NCBI GenBank assembly: GCA_040752295.1
Contig: JBFMFE010000012.1
Span: 1 to 22,306, forward strand
DNA length: 22,306 bases
From: JBFMFE01 sp040752295
GTDB lineage: Bacteria; UBP15; UBA6099; JBFMBQ01
Direction of reading: 5' to 3'
Below are positions 15,115 to 22,306 of this stretch, piece after piece. A program made the translations under genes and the position numbers. How positions within the stretch are numbered: the first letter of the stretch is position 1; the number at the start of each line of letters is the position of its first letter. The notes below the pieces were generated by a model. It was given only the letters and a program-made list of their open reading frames with translations, ran no database searches and had not been told where the DNA came from.

Positions 15115-15268
15115 TCCAAGGAGGTTATGAAGTCCGCAGTTCCGCCAATATCTATATTCCCCGGTTTCCACGCGTTCAAACATTTTTCGTGCTTTTTCCT
15201 CGTTTCTTGAATGTGGAGAAGCGTCCGGGAACGTAAATTTCCGCTTTTCGTTCGCTGATTTGCTCTTT

Positions 15269-16474
15269 TCAGCGGGGTTTTTCGTAGACCAGCGTCCCGC
15301 CGATAAACGTTGCGAAACAGGTGAAATCCGCGTCGAAAACCGCGATGTCCGCCGCTTTTCCAGGCTCAATCGTGCCCGTTTTGGAGTCAATTTTCAACAG
15401 GACCGCCGGGTTCTGCGACGCCATCGCCGCCGTTTCCTCAATCGCAAGCCCCGTGAAACGGCTCATGTTCATGACGGCGCGCTCGAGCGTGAGCACGCTG
15501 CCCGCTATTGTTCCGTCCGGGAGGGTGACCGCCCCGTTTTTCACCTCCGCCTCCCTCCCCCACACGATGAACTTTCCGTCTCCCTCACCCGCAGGTGCGA
15601 TGGAATCGGTCACGAGGATTATCCTGTCGCGGCTTTTCACGCGCGCGACGAGGCGGAGCATGTCGGGATGCACGTGTCCGCCGTCCGCGATAAGCTCGAC
15701 GAAGAGGTCGGGGTGGAGCATCGCGCGGACCGCCAGCCCGGGGTCGCGCTGGTGTATTTTGCGTGTCGCGTTGAACAGGTGGGTGACGAGTGTAGCGCCG
15801 CGCGCGGCAGCCTCGTCCGTCTGCGCCGAGGCGGCGTTGGTGTGTCCGAGGGAAACGACCGTTCCCCGTTTCGAGAGCGTTTCAATCAGCTCAATCGCGC
15901 CGTCCAGTTCGGGCGCGAGGGTGAAAATCCTGATCCTTCCGCCCGCGGCTTCCACGATGGCGGCGATCTCGTCCCGGTCTATTTTCCTGATGTTGAGAGG
16001 GAAGTGGGCGCCTGGTTTTTCGGGGCTTATGAAGGGTCCTTCGAGGTTGACGCCTAAAATCCGCGCGCCCTCGCCGGGGGTGCGTCCGGCGGCATCGTCG
16101 AAGTCCGCCGCGCCGGGCTGTCTCTCCATCGCTTTCCGGATTGCAGCGACCGCCTTCTTCGTCTCGTTCGGAGGTAGAGAGACCGTGGTGGGGCAGAAGG
16201 CGGTGATCCCGTGCCGCGCCATAGCGCGGGCGACCTTAAGTATCTCGTCAACGTCCGTCGAGAAATTCCACCCCCCGCCCGCGCCGTGGGTGTGGACGTC
16301 AATGAGACCCGGCGAGACGAAAAGACCCGCGGCGTCGAACACGGCGGCGCCGACGGGCGGCGCGACGCGTTCGCCGGCTTCCACGATGACGCCGTTTCTG
16401 ACGAGCACCGAGGCGCGCCCGGCGCGTCTTCCGCCGCTTATCAGCGTGCAGTTTACGATCAGGGTGGAGGACAT
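15269..16474 (-). CDS. nagA: N-acetylglucosamine-6-phosphate deacetylase
   Basis: This roughly 401-residue amidohydrolase removes the acetyl group from GlcNAc-6-phosphate, giving GlcN-6-phosphate and acetate in cytoplasmic amino-sugar and cell-wall recycling. Metal and catalytic residues are in place: His61-Thr-His63 (DVHTHG), Glu145 (NLEGPFI), His211 (LGHTNA), His232 (THLFNA) and Asp290 (VTDSIAPAG). The DGGHVHP and GTIAGSVLTL substrate motifs are also present. Length is slightly above the usual 380 or so. ATG 16474 is preferred because GGGGA lies just upstream. ATG 16483, three codons earlier, has no clear ribosome site. It is the second gene of a minus-strand pair, about 33 bases after the small MshEN-like gene. 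No nagB or transporter is in the window, so the GlcN-6-P may feed the GlmM/GlmU route. Confidence 0.93.
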   Translation of the reverse strand: MSSTLIVNCTLISGGRRAGRASVLVRNGVIVEAGERVAPPVGAAVFDAAGLFVSPGLIDVHTHGAGGGWNFSTDVDEILKVARAMARHGITAFCPTTVSLPPNETKKAVAAIRKAMERQPGAADFDDAAGRTPGEGARILGVNLEGPFISPEKPGAHFPLNIRKIDRDEIAAIVEAAGGRIRIFTLAPELDGAIELIETLSKRGTVVSLGHTNAASAQTDEAAARGATLVTHLFNATRKIHQRDPGLAVRAMLHPDLFVELIADGGHVHPDMLRLVARVKSRDRIILVTDSIAPAGEGDGKFIVWGREAEVKNGAVTLPDGTIAGSVLTLERAVMNMSRFTGLAIEETAAMASQNPAVLLKIDSKTGTIEPGKAADIAVFDADFTCFATFIGGTLVYEKPR

Positions 16475-16507
16475 GTTCCCCATCGCCGTGGTGCGCTCCG
16501 CGGTCGC

Positions 16508-16873
16508 TCAGGCGTCCGCGCCCTCGAGGAACCGCCTGTGAGCCTCGCGCGCGTCGGCAAGCTCTTTCTCTTCCAGCACCCCGAGGTCTATTATGATGCC
16601 GTCGCACGGCACGGACAGGGATTTCTGCTTTTTGAGGATTTTCTTTACTTCTTCTTCGGTCAGTATGCCTTCCTCGACGAGAATCTCGCCTATCTTCTTG
16701 ATGCTCCCGTTGAACTGCTTGAGGATCACCCTTTCGATCTGTTCCGGAGTGACGAGGTTTTCCTTCAGCGCGAGCACGCCGAAGAGGATGCTGCTCGCCA
16801 TGACGTTTTCCACGAGACGTTTCTGGTCCCCGGTTATGATCTTTCGCGACTCGAGAAAGTCGAGGAACTCCAA
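16508..16873 (-). CDS. Small MshEN/GspE-N-like protein
   Basis: This predicted 121-residue protein has no matched catalytic domain. Its middle part carries two related segments, LVTPEQIERVILKQ and IGEILVEEGILTEEEVKKIL. The second is the classic helix pair of the GspE/PilB N-terminal (MshEN-like) domain, which in some proteins binds cyclic-di-GMP. The usual downstream ATPase is absent. The frame is open far upstream but the only sensible start is TTG 16873, ten bases after GGAGG; earlier codons overlap the divergent gene and look non-coding. It precedes nagA in a probable two-gene operon. An adaptor or ligand-binding role is inferred. The assignment rests on motif resemblance alone. Confidence 0.65.
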   Translation of the reverse strand: MEFLDFLESRKIITGDQKRLVENVMASSILFGVLALKENLVTPEQIERVILKQFNGSIKKIGEILVEEGILTEEEVKKILKKQKSLSVPCDGIIIDLGVLEEKELADAREAHRRFLEGADA

Positions 16874-16960
16874 ATTAAAAAATCCTCCGCAGGCTTTGAG
16901 GGTTAATTTTAAGTGACGGCGCTTTTTTTTCAACACTTCCGGCGAAATTCCGGCGGATTC

Positions 16961-17029
16961 GGGGGGAGGGAGGGTCTCCGGCGCTTTTATCGCCGGCGTC
17001 CGGGGGTTAAAATCTATAGACCGGCCGGT
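16961..17029. promoter_or_regulatory. Structured divergent intergenic region
   Basis: The space between the two divergent operons (16874-17098) holds a G-rich tract GGGGGGAGGGAGGG (16961-16974), a hairpin CCGGCG-N7-CGCCGG (16978-16996), an AT-rich TTAAAATCTATAGA and the palindrome ACCGGCCGGT (17020-17029). The AT-rich patch is the best place for a rightward promoter and the palindrome beside it a possible operator. No consensus -35 is evident. Confidence 0.35.
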
Positions 17030-17098
17030 TCGCGACCGCCGCCTCAACCGCGCGGGGAGGCGAAGCGACGGAATGACCACGAGGGAAGGCGAAGAACG

Positions 17099-18106
17099 AT
17101 GAAAAAACCGGATGGAGGAATGACGAAAGAGGAGTTCCGGCGGATGACACACGGTTACTGGGTTTCGAGGGTGATCTTTTCCGGCAACGAGCTGGGGATA
17201 TTCGACGCGCTCGCGGGCGGGGCGCTTCCCGCCGCGAGGGTTGCCTCGAAACTGCGGCTGAGCGCGAGAGGGACGGAGATACTGCTGGACGCGCTGACGG
17301 CGCTCGGGCTCCTGCGAAAGAGCAGGGACGGCAGGTACGGACTCGGCGCGTTCGCAATAGGGCATCTGGTGAGCGGCGCCGACGGGTACATGGGAAACAT
17401 CCTCATGCACGGAAGCGACATGTGGGAGAGCTGGGGAGCGCTCAACTCAGCGGTCAAGACCGGGAAGCCCATCCCGAAACGAGGGGCGCCAGGCTCGCCG
17501 GAGGCGAAAAAGAGGGTGCGAAACTTCATACTCGGCATGGACGACGCCGGGCGCGACGCGGCGAGTGCGCTTGCCGAGAAGCTGGACCTGAGCAGCGCGC
17601 GCCGGGTGCTCGACCTCGGGGGCGGTCCGGGCGCCTACATGCGTGAATTCGTGAGGCAGAACCCCCGTATGCGCGCCACGGTGTTCGACCTTCCGCTCCC
17701 GATTGAAATCGCGAAAAAGCTCATTCGCGCGCACGGACTCGAACACCGCATTGACACCGCCGCCGGCGACTTCCTCACCGACGATTTCGGGAAGGGGTAC
17801 GACCTGATTCTCCTCTCGAGCATCGTTCACATCTACAGCGCGGCGGTGAACCGCCGTCTCATCCGCCGCGCCGCGGCGGCGCTCAATCCCGGCGGCGTTC
17901 TCGTAGTCAAGGACTTCGCGCTCGACCCGTCCCGCACGACCCCCGCGGCGTCGGCGCTCTTTTCCGTGAACATGCTCGTGAACACCGACGGCGGAAGGGC
18001 TTACTCGGGGGCTGAGATCGCGGGCTGGCTGAAGAAGGCGGGGCTTAAAGGTGTGCGCGAGGAGCGCCTCGCCGAAAACTCGTCGGTGGTGACCGGCAGA
18101 AAATGA
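17099..18106 (+). CDS. SAM-dependent O-methyltransferase (family 2, acetylserotonin/CrtF-like)
   Basis: The 335-residue protein has the two-domain layout of the plant-COMT/acetylserotonin methyltransferase family: an N-terminal winged-helix dimerisation domain (about 10-110, including GNELGIFDAL and a LGLLRKSRDGRY wing) and a C-terminal Rossmann domain. SAM-binding motif I is VLDLGGGPGAYMREF, followed by VFDLPLP, AAGDFLTDDF and LLSSIVHIYS. A His lies in the last motif where plant enzymes have HDW. Start ATG 17099 follows AAGG nine bases away; the open frame reaching further upstream is non-coding. The stop overlaps the next ATG (ATGA), so it heads the 17099-20702 cluster. The natural substrate is unknown; family members methylate small phenolic, polyketide or carotenoid hydroxyls. 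Confidence 0.88.
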   Translation: MKKPDGGMTKEEFRRMTHGYWVSRVIFSGNELGIFDALAGGALPAARVASKLRLSARGTEILLDALTALGLLRKSRDGRYGLGAFAIGHLVSGADGYMGNILMHGSDMWESWGALNSAVKTGKPIPKRGAPGSPEAKKRVRNFILGMDDAGRDAASALAEKLDLSSARRVLDLGGGPGAYMREFVRQNPRMRATVFDLPLPIEIAKKLIRAHGLEHRIDTAAGDFLTDDFGKGYDLILLSSIVHIYSAAVNRRLIRRAAAALNPGGVLVVKDFALDPSRTTPAASALFSVNMLVNTDGGRAYSGAEIAGWLKKAGLKGVREERLAENSSVVTGRK

Positions 18107-18855
18107 ACAGTGGCGGTTTCACGGCGCTTATACTCGCCGCGGGGAAGGGGACGCGGATGAGATCGGGGCTTCCCAAGGTGCTGCACAGCGTGGGCGGCGA
18201 GCCGATGGTGCTTTACCCGGTGCGGCTTTTCGAGGCGCTCGGGGCGCGGCGGATAATCGTGGTGATAGGGCATGGGGCGCGGAAAGTGCGGCGGGTCCTC
18301 GGCGAGGGGGTGGAGACGGTCGTGCAGTCGAGGCAACTGGGGACAGGTCACGCGGCGACGTGCGCGGCGCCGCTTTTCGCCCGGGAAAAAGGGACGCTGG
18401 CGGTGACGTACGGCGACATGCCGCTTCTGCGCCCGCGCACCGTCGAAAGACTCCTCCGCGCGCACGAGCGCGGCGCAAACGCCGCGACCGTTCTCACCGC
18501 GGTCATCGCCGATCCGCCTCCGTTCGGGCGCGTCATACGCGCCCGCGACGGGGCGTTCGTTAAAATTCTCGAGGCAAAGGACTGTTCGCCCCGGCAGCTG
18601 AAAATAAACGAGGTGAATTCCGGCGCCTATTGTTTCAACATCCCGCCGCTGCTCGAAGCGCTGAAGGAACTCGACACGGACAACGCGCAGGGCGAATACT
18701 ACCTCACCGACGTGGTCGGGATGCTTGCCGGCAGGGGACTGAGGGTGGGCACGCTCACAGTGGAGGACAACCGGGAGATACACGGAATAAACACCGCCGA
18801 CGACCTCGCGGAGGCGAACCGCCTGATGGAGGAAATGAGCCTTGAAGCCTCCTGA
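18103..18855 (+). CDS. Stand-alone GlmU-type nucleotidyltransferase (sugar-phosphate uridylyltransferase domain)
   Basis: The 250-residue protein corresponds to the N-terminal half of GlmU, which makes UDP-GlcNAc from UTP and GlcNAc-1-phosphate. Motifs are LAAGKGTRM (11-19) with Lys25 in LPKVLH, QLGTGHA (78-84), the metal Asp105 in TYGDMPL, FGRV (141-144), NSGAYCF (172-178) and GEYYLTD (197-203), then HGINTADDL. The left-handed beta-helix acetyltransferase half of GlmU is absent and no separate acetyltransferase gene is in the window. So it is either a split GlmU or an enzyme for another sugar phosphate. Translation is probably coupled to the methyltransferase through the ATGA overlap. NagA encoded nearby on the other strand links to the same metabolites. 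Confidence 0.9.
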   Translation: MNSGGFTALILAAGKGTRMRSGLPKVLHSVGGEPMVLYPVRLFEALGARRIIVVIGHGARKVRRVLGEGVETVVQSRQLGTGHAATCAAPLFAREKGTLAVTYGDMPLLRPRTVERLLRAHERGANAATVLTAVIADPPPFGRVIRARDGAFVKILEAKDCSPRQLKINEVNSGAYCFNIPPLLEALKELDTDNAQGEYYLTDVVGMLAGRGLRVGTLTVEDNREIHGINTADDLAEANRLMEEMSLEAS

Positions 18856-18889
18856 GACGCGGGGTTTCCGCGAACGAAGCGCGCGAACC

Positions 18890-19999
18890 ATGAAGTGCGC
18901 GGGGTGCGGGGCGGAATCGGCAGCGGTCTCCTCGGCACTGGGCATTTGCGCCGCATGCATCACCGGGGGTTCCGAGGCGCACGGCGCTACAATAGCTGAA
19001 GCGCACAGGAAAAGCCGGGAGGAGTTCGGGCTTCCCTGCGCGCCGCCGAGAAGCGCGGGGGGGCTGACCTGCGAATACTGCGCGAGGGGCTGCCGCCTCG
19101 CCGACGGCGAGACCGGCTTCTGCGGCGTCCGTGTGCGGAGCGGCGGGAGGATTCTCCACCCCGCCGGCGCGGACTGCGCCTACATGCTCTGCTATTACGA
19201 CCCCCTCCCTACGAACTGCGTCGCAAGCTGGGTCTGCGCCGGGTGCTCCCCGGCGGGGTATCCGGAATATTCGCGCGCTGGAGGAACGGAGCGCGGATAC
19301 AAGAACCTGGCGGCGTTTTACGCGGGCTGCAATTTCAACTGTCTGTTCTGCCAGAACTGGTCATGCAGGCGGCTCGGCGACGGGCACGCCGCGATGACAC
19401 CCGGCGAGGTGGCGTCGCTCGCGGATTCCCGCACGAGCTGCATCTGCTTTTTCGGAGGCGATCCCGGTCCCCACGTCGAGCACTCCATCCGATCGGCCGA
19501 AGCGGCGCTCGAACGCGCCGCCGTCCGCCCGTTCCGCGTGTGCTGGGAAACGAACGGCTGCATGACGGTGGCATACCTTGAGAAGATCTCGCGCATCGCC
19601 CTCGAGTCGGGCGGGTGCGTGAAGGTGGACATCAAGGCTTTCTCGCCGGAACTTCACAACGCCCTCTGCGGCATCGGCAACGCGCAGGTTTTAAGGAACG
19701 TCGAGCTCCTCGCCTCAGTCGCCGCAGAGCGCAGGACCCCCCCGCTGTTCGTCGCGAGCACGCTCCTTGTGCCGGGTTACGTCACTCCCTCCGAAGTGAA
19801 AAAGATCGCCGCGTTCATAGCCTCGCTCGACCCCGACACTCCCTATTCGCTCCTCGCCTTTTCCCCGCAGTTTTACATGGACGATCTTCCGGCGACCTCC
19901 CGGCGTCACATGGAGGAAAGCGTCGCTGCGGCGCGGGAGGCAGGTCTAAAGAATATAAACGCAGGAAATCCCTTTCTGCTGTCTTCCGTCAGATATTAG
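18890..19999 (+). CDS. Radical SAM protein with N-terminal zinc ribbon (PFL-activase-like)
   Basis: This 369-residue protein belongs to a PFL-activating/AmmeMemoRadiSam-like radical SAM group. It opens with a zinc ribbon (Cys3, Cys6, Cys20, Cys23), then a second Cys cluster (Cys61, 64, 68, 78 in CEYCARGC...GFCGVR) and Cys116/119. The radical SAM CX3CX2C is Cys147, Cys151, Cys154 (AGCNFNCLFCQNW), with FGGDPGPH as the glycine-rich SAM site. It also contains CWETNG, KVDIKA and LVPGYV, as in activases. ATG 18890 is chosen because the zinc ribbon starts there. TTG 18842 has a GGAGG before it but would add 16 unconserved residues overlapping the previous gene. No glycyl-radical partner is in the window, so the substrate is unknown. 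Confidence 0.87.
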   Translation: MKCAGCGAESAAVSSALGICAACITGGSEAHGATIAEAHRKSREEFGLPCAPPRSAGGLTCEYCARGCRLADGETGFCGVRVRSGGRILHPAGADCAYMLCYYDPLPTNCVASWVCAGCSPAGYPEYSRAGGTERGYKNLAAFYAGCNFNCLFCQNWSCRRLGDGHAAMTPGEVASLADSRTSCICFFGGDPGPHVEHSIRSAEAALERAAVRPFRVCWETNGCMTVAYLEKISRIALESGGCVKVDIKAFSPELHNALCGIGNAQVLRNVELLASVAAERRTPPLFVASTLLVPGYVTPSEVKKIAAFIASLDPDTPYSLLAFSPQFYMDDLPATSRRHMEESVAAAREAGLKNINAGNPFLLSSVRY

Positions 20000-20012
20000 T
20001 CGGAGCGGGGAT

Positions 20013-20702
20013 ATGCGGGTACGGAGAGTGCACAGGTGGGACGTTTCGCCCGCCGAGGCGGTGGAGATACAGAAAAGGCTCGCCCCGGCGGCGGTCGCCG
20101 AGGACCGTTTCGATCCTTGCAGTGTGACCAGCGTGGCGGGTGTGGACGTGTCGTATTCGAAGGGCGACAGGAGGTTTTTCGCGTGCGTCGTGGTGGCGGC
20201 GTTCCCGGGGATGGAGGTGCTGGAGGCGCGGTACGCGGCGGGGGAAGCCGCGTTTCCGTACGTGCCGGGGCTGCTTGTTTTCCGCGAGGGACCCACGGTG
20301 ACGAAGGTTCTCGAGGCGGTGGAGAGGGAGCCGGACGTGATCGTGTTCGACGGACACGGGGTGTCGCACCCGCGGGGGATAGGCATCGCGACGCACATGG
20401 GAATACTTCTGGGGAAACCCACCATCGGGTGCGCGAAGCGGAAATTAGTGGGTGAGTACGAGGAGCCGCCGCGCGCCGAGGGGGCGGCTGCGCCGCTTAC
20501 GTGGCGGGGAAGGGAAGTGGGGACGGCGCTGAGAACCCGCGCCGGCGCCGCGCCGGTCTTCGTGTCCGCCGGTCACATGATCTCGCTGTCCACGGCGGCG
20601 CGGCTGGTGATGGAGAGCGTCAGGGGGCGCCGGCTGCCCGAGCCGACGCGCCTCGCGCACGTTTACTCAAACAGGTTCAGAAGAGGGGAACGGATTTTAT
20701 AG
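20013..20702 (+). CDS. nfi: Endonuclease V
   Basis: The 229-residue protein is a complete endonuclease V, which nicks DNA or RNA near deoxyinosine/inosine and takes part in repair of deaminated adenine. Signature residues are all visible: Asp45 (AGVDVSY), Tyr83 in FPYVPGLLVFRE with Glu92, Asp113 in FDGHGVSHPRGIGIATH, GH at 187-188, and His216 (RLAHVYSN). They match the metal and wedge positions known from Thermotoga EndoV (Asp43, Tyr80, Glu89, Asp110, His214). ATG 20013 has GGAG about eight bases upstream and lies 13 bases after the radical SAM gene, so it is probably the last gene of the same operon. No odd features are seen. The functional link to the upstream genes is unclear and may be only positional. 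Confidence 0.95.
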   Translation: MRVRRVHRWDVSPAEAVEIQKRLAPAAVAEDRFDPCSVTSVAGVDVSYSKGDRRFFACVVVAAFPGMEVLEARYAAGEAAFPYVPGLLVFREGPTVTKVLEAVEREPDVIVFDGHGVSHPRGIGIATHMGILLGKPTIGCAKRKLVGEYEEPPRAEGAAAPLTWRGREVGTALRTRAGAAPVFVSAGHMISLSTAARLVMESVRGRRLPEPTRLAHVYSNRFRRGERIL

Positions 20703-20945
20703 CCGGGCATACATTCTCCCGCACTCACGGCAAACTTTGCGGTGCGGTGTCTCAGTTCCGGTGCGCGTTAAATTAAGGCGCGCCGCATTCCCACCCGATA
20801 TATTCTCGTGACTCCTGAATTGGGTCTAATTGCATGGGATTGGGCTGATTGAAATCCTAATCAACCCAAATCGGAAATCCGGAATGTTCAGTATTAAAGC
20901 CGATATTTGGTTATTGGATAAATCGGATTGGGGCTATATTGGTTT
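20703..20945. other. Gene-free AT-rich spacer with an inverted repeat
   Basis: No gene is supported. Base composition falls noticeably from about 20800 onward. The main structure is an inverted repeat at 20838-20872, with arms GATTGGGCTGATT and AATCAACCCAAATC around an 8-base loop. Its one mismatch becomes a G-U pair in a leftward transcript, so it may mark the 3' end of the remnant gene on that strand. No T-run follows. Confidence 0.45.
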
Positions 20946-21221
20946 TTAATCATCGCCTTCCGAGCCAATACTATTCTGGGCCTTTCCCGGGTACCACAGG
21001 GCTGACCCTGTGTTACCTATATTGTGTATACGGCCCTGGCTCTTCAATTCGTTAATCAGCGCTTTGATCTGGTTCCTGCTCAAATTGGGAAGAACCTGCA
21101 TCAGTTCGTTAAACCGGGCGCCGGTTTTACGGTTATCCGTAATATGCTTGAGTATCAACTCCATATTATAAGGCTTGTCGAGGCCGCGTTTGCGCGTATA
21201 GGTTCCCTTGTAAATTCTCAA
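20946..21221 (-). pseudogene. C-terminal remnant of a winged-helix (AlbA/AAA-4-type) protein
   Basis: The 91-residue frame reads like the end of a larger protein. YTRKRGLDKPYN leads into a winged helix: ILKHITDNRKTGARFNELM, then LSRNQIKALINELKSQGRI and a TGSALWYPG end. This fits the C-terminal HTH of AlbA/AAA-4 or similar helicase-like regulators, by resemblance only. There is no ribosome site, the only upstream start is TTG 21221, and a TGA lies directly before it. The same frame continues plausibly beyond that TGA (MAKYFGNSLGNER) before another stop, as expected of a decaying gene. A downstream ATG at 21164 could give a small free HTH protein. Composition is more AT-rich than the main block. 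Confidence 0.5.
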
Positions 21222-21380
21222 TCATCTTTCGTTCCCAAGCGAGTTGCCGAAATATTTCGCCATCAGATGGAGAAAATACCATCATAAGCATGTGACAAAA
21301 TCAGGATATGGGATGAAAAAGGTGGAGGCGGGTTCTCACTTCCAACGGCTTGAAGTGGTTTCTGGAATCAGGACTCAAGA

Positions 21381-21556
21381 GGCTGTTGAAAAACAGAACA
21401 TTTACCGCAAAGACGCTGAGGGCGCAAAGGGGGAGTCTGGATTCCCGCTTCCGCGGGGACGCGCTTAACTACCGACGACGTTCAGGGTCATGTTGCACAC
21501 CCGCTTCCGCGAGGACACGCTGCGTGGGAATGACAAAAAGGGCTTTTTCAACAGGC
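21381..21556. mobile_element. MITE-like element with 11-bp terminal inverted repeats
   Basis: CTGTTGAAAAA at 21383-21393 and TTTTTCAACAG at 21544-21554 are perfect inverted copies bounding about 170 bp with no gene. Inside are CCGCAAAGACGC with a GGGCGCAAAG, and two related pieces CCCGCTTCCGCG (21449 and 21499 region) near ATTCCC and GGGAAT. These are motifs common in dispersed bacterial intergenic repeats. A non-autonomous element, perhaps composite, is inferred; no target duplication was established. This fills most of the gene-free span 21222-21619. Confidence 0.5.
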
Positions 21557-21619
21557 TGTCAAGCCCTGGCACTTTAGATCGCACTTTGCGACCTCAAGTC
21601 CACTATGCCGGAGATGTAC

Positions 21620-22150
21620 CTACCCCTTGTTTTTACGGAAGCCGATGCGTTTCTGATCCTTCGCGGGCGGTGCCATCAGCTGCCGTATTGCCTCGAACAC
21701 TACTTTGAATTGCGCGTCGTATTTTTTCTCTAATTCATTGAGCCTCCGCGCCAGTTCCTTGTGGGATTCAAGCATCCTTCGGAGCCGCACAAAAGTGCGC
21801 ATGATCTCGATGTTCACCCGGATGGCACTCTCGCTCCTGAGAACGCTCGAAAGCATGGCTACTCCCTGTTCGGTAAAAGCGTATGGCGGGTACCGTCTGC
21901 CGCCCCACTGACTTGAGGTCACAGATTGTGATCTCAAGATGTCAAATTCCTCATCGGTGAGCTGGAACATGAAATCTTCGGGGAATCGGGCTATGTTGCG
22001 CTTCACTGCTTGAACGAGGACGCGCGTTTCGACTTCGTAGAGGGTGGCGAGATCGGCATCCAGCATGATCTTCTGCCCACGAATGAGCAGGATTGATTTC
22101 TCTATTCTCTCGACCGGAACAAGCGATTTGTCGGCTGCCACGCCAGACAT
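21620..22150 (-). CDS. ORF6N-domain protein
   Basis: The 176-residue protein is a typical single ORF6N (KilA-N-like) DNA-binding protein. The domain spans about residues 10-110: KSILLIRGQKIMLDADLATLYEV is its hallmark opening, split here around the LDADLA helix. VKRNIARFPEDFMFQLTDEE and YAFTEQGVAMLSSVL follow. A charged helix (about 120-165) containing LRRMLESHKELARRLNELE probably forms a coiled coil. Such genes are frequent in prophages and accessory regions, where relatives act as anti-repressor-like proteins. Here no phage gene is adjacent. ATG 22150 has GGTGAT upstream. Its neighbours, a MITE-like element and a decayed gene, support acquisition. The function in this host is unknown. Confidence 0.92.
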   Translation of the reverse strand: MSGVAADKSLVPVERIEKSILLIRGQKIMLDADLATLYEVETRVLVQAVKRNIARFPEDFMFQLTDEEFDILRSQSVTSSQWGGRRYPPYAFTEQGVAMLSSVLRSESAIRVNIEIMRTFVRLRRMLESHKELARRLNELEKKYDAQFKVVFEAIRQLMAPPAKDQKRIGFRKNKG

Positions 22151-22306
22151 TATATCACCAACTTTCCATCGAAATGAACCTTGTGAACTTTCGTACTTTT
22201 TGATTCCCGCTCCACGGAGGAAGCTTTAAAGGCAAATGAATTTTATGTATGTCCGATGCAAATCCGATCATGCGAAAAACAGTATGCGCGAAGCCCCTTG
22301 GAGTGC

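Noticed and set aside
15127..15210. 27-codon reading frame preceded by AAGGAGG
   Set aside because: The ribosome site is only two bases from the ATG, the peptide matches nothing recognisable, and the segment looks like repeat-rich spacer.
16874..17410. Upstream extension of the small MshEN-like gene to 300 residues
   Set aside because: It runs antisense into the methyltransferase gene, lacks conserved features, and a ribosome site with TTG at 16873 explains the gene.
21024..21287. 87-codon plus-strand frame opposite the winged-helix remnant
   Set aside because: It is antisense to a frame with clear helix-turn-helix character and has no ribosome site.

Overview
The window is a high-GC bacterial chromosomal segment of about 22.3 kb. 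Genes are tightly packed, with frequent ATGA overlaps, several non-ATG starts and some very short leaders. No rRNA, tRNA, plasmid gene or phage structural gene is visible. Abundant Fe-S proteins, a siroheme-type reductase and a hemerythrin point to an anaerobe or microaerophile. The giant secreted multidomain protein and the gene mix would suit a deltaproteobacterium-like or uncultivated lineage. I cannot place it more precisely from sequence alone.

Region 1 (1-3780, minus strand) is a redox operon read leftward. An Rrf2-family regulator with three Cys sits behind a clear sigma70-type promoter that overlaps a palindromic operator. Next come a hemerythrin/DUF1858-like protein, two tandem paralogous Cys-rich proteins (one fused to a ferredoxin domain), a sulfite/nitrite reductase-like 4Fe-4S protein and a zinc-ribbon protein that runs off the left edge. 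Together they look like an Fe-S or NO/redox-sensing switch controlling electron-transfer and diiron proteins. The end substrate is unknown.

Region 2 (3721-4162) is a long divergent intergenic region. It holds tandem hairpins, an A6T6 tract, five 11-bp units repeated in phase with the DNA helix, and a good promoter for the next gene. Region 3 (4163-12394) is one gene for a 2743-residue secreted protein. In order it has a subtilisin-type protease with an intact triad, PKD/Big-like domains, VCBS/FG-GAP repeats, a right-handed beta-helix, four almost identical 112-residue Ig-like repeats plus a diverged fifth, Fn3, and an NHL beta-propeller.

Region 4 (12581-14899, plus) has a glycerophosphodiesterase, a membrane-anchored coiled-coil protein built on an 87-bp repeat, and a YegS/diacylglycerol-kinase-like lipid kinase. 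A 370-bp gap with direct repeats and hairpins follows. Region 5 (15269-16873, minus) is nagA behind a small MshEN-like protein gene. Region 6 (17099-20702, plus) is a compact cluster: an O-methyltransferase, a stand-alone GlmU-type nucleotidyltransferase, a zinc-ribbon radical SAM protein and endonuclease V. Amino-sugar turnover (NagA) and UDP-GlcNAc-type synthesis therefore lie side by side.

Region 7 (about 20800-22306) is visibly more AT-rich and accessory. It has the decayed C-terminal end of a winged-helix/AAA-type protein, a MITE-like element with 11-bp terminal inverted repeats, and an ORF6N-domain protein.
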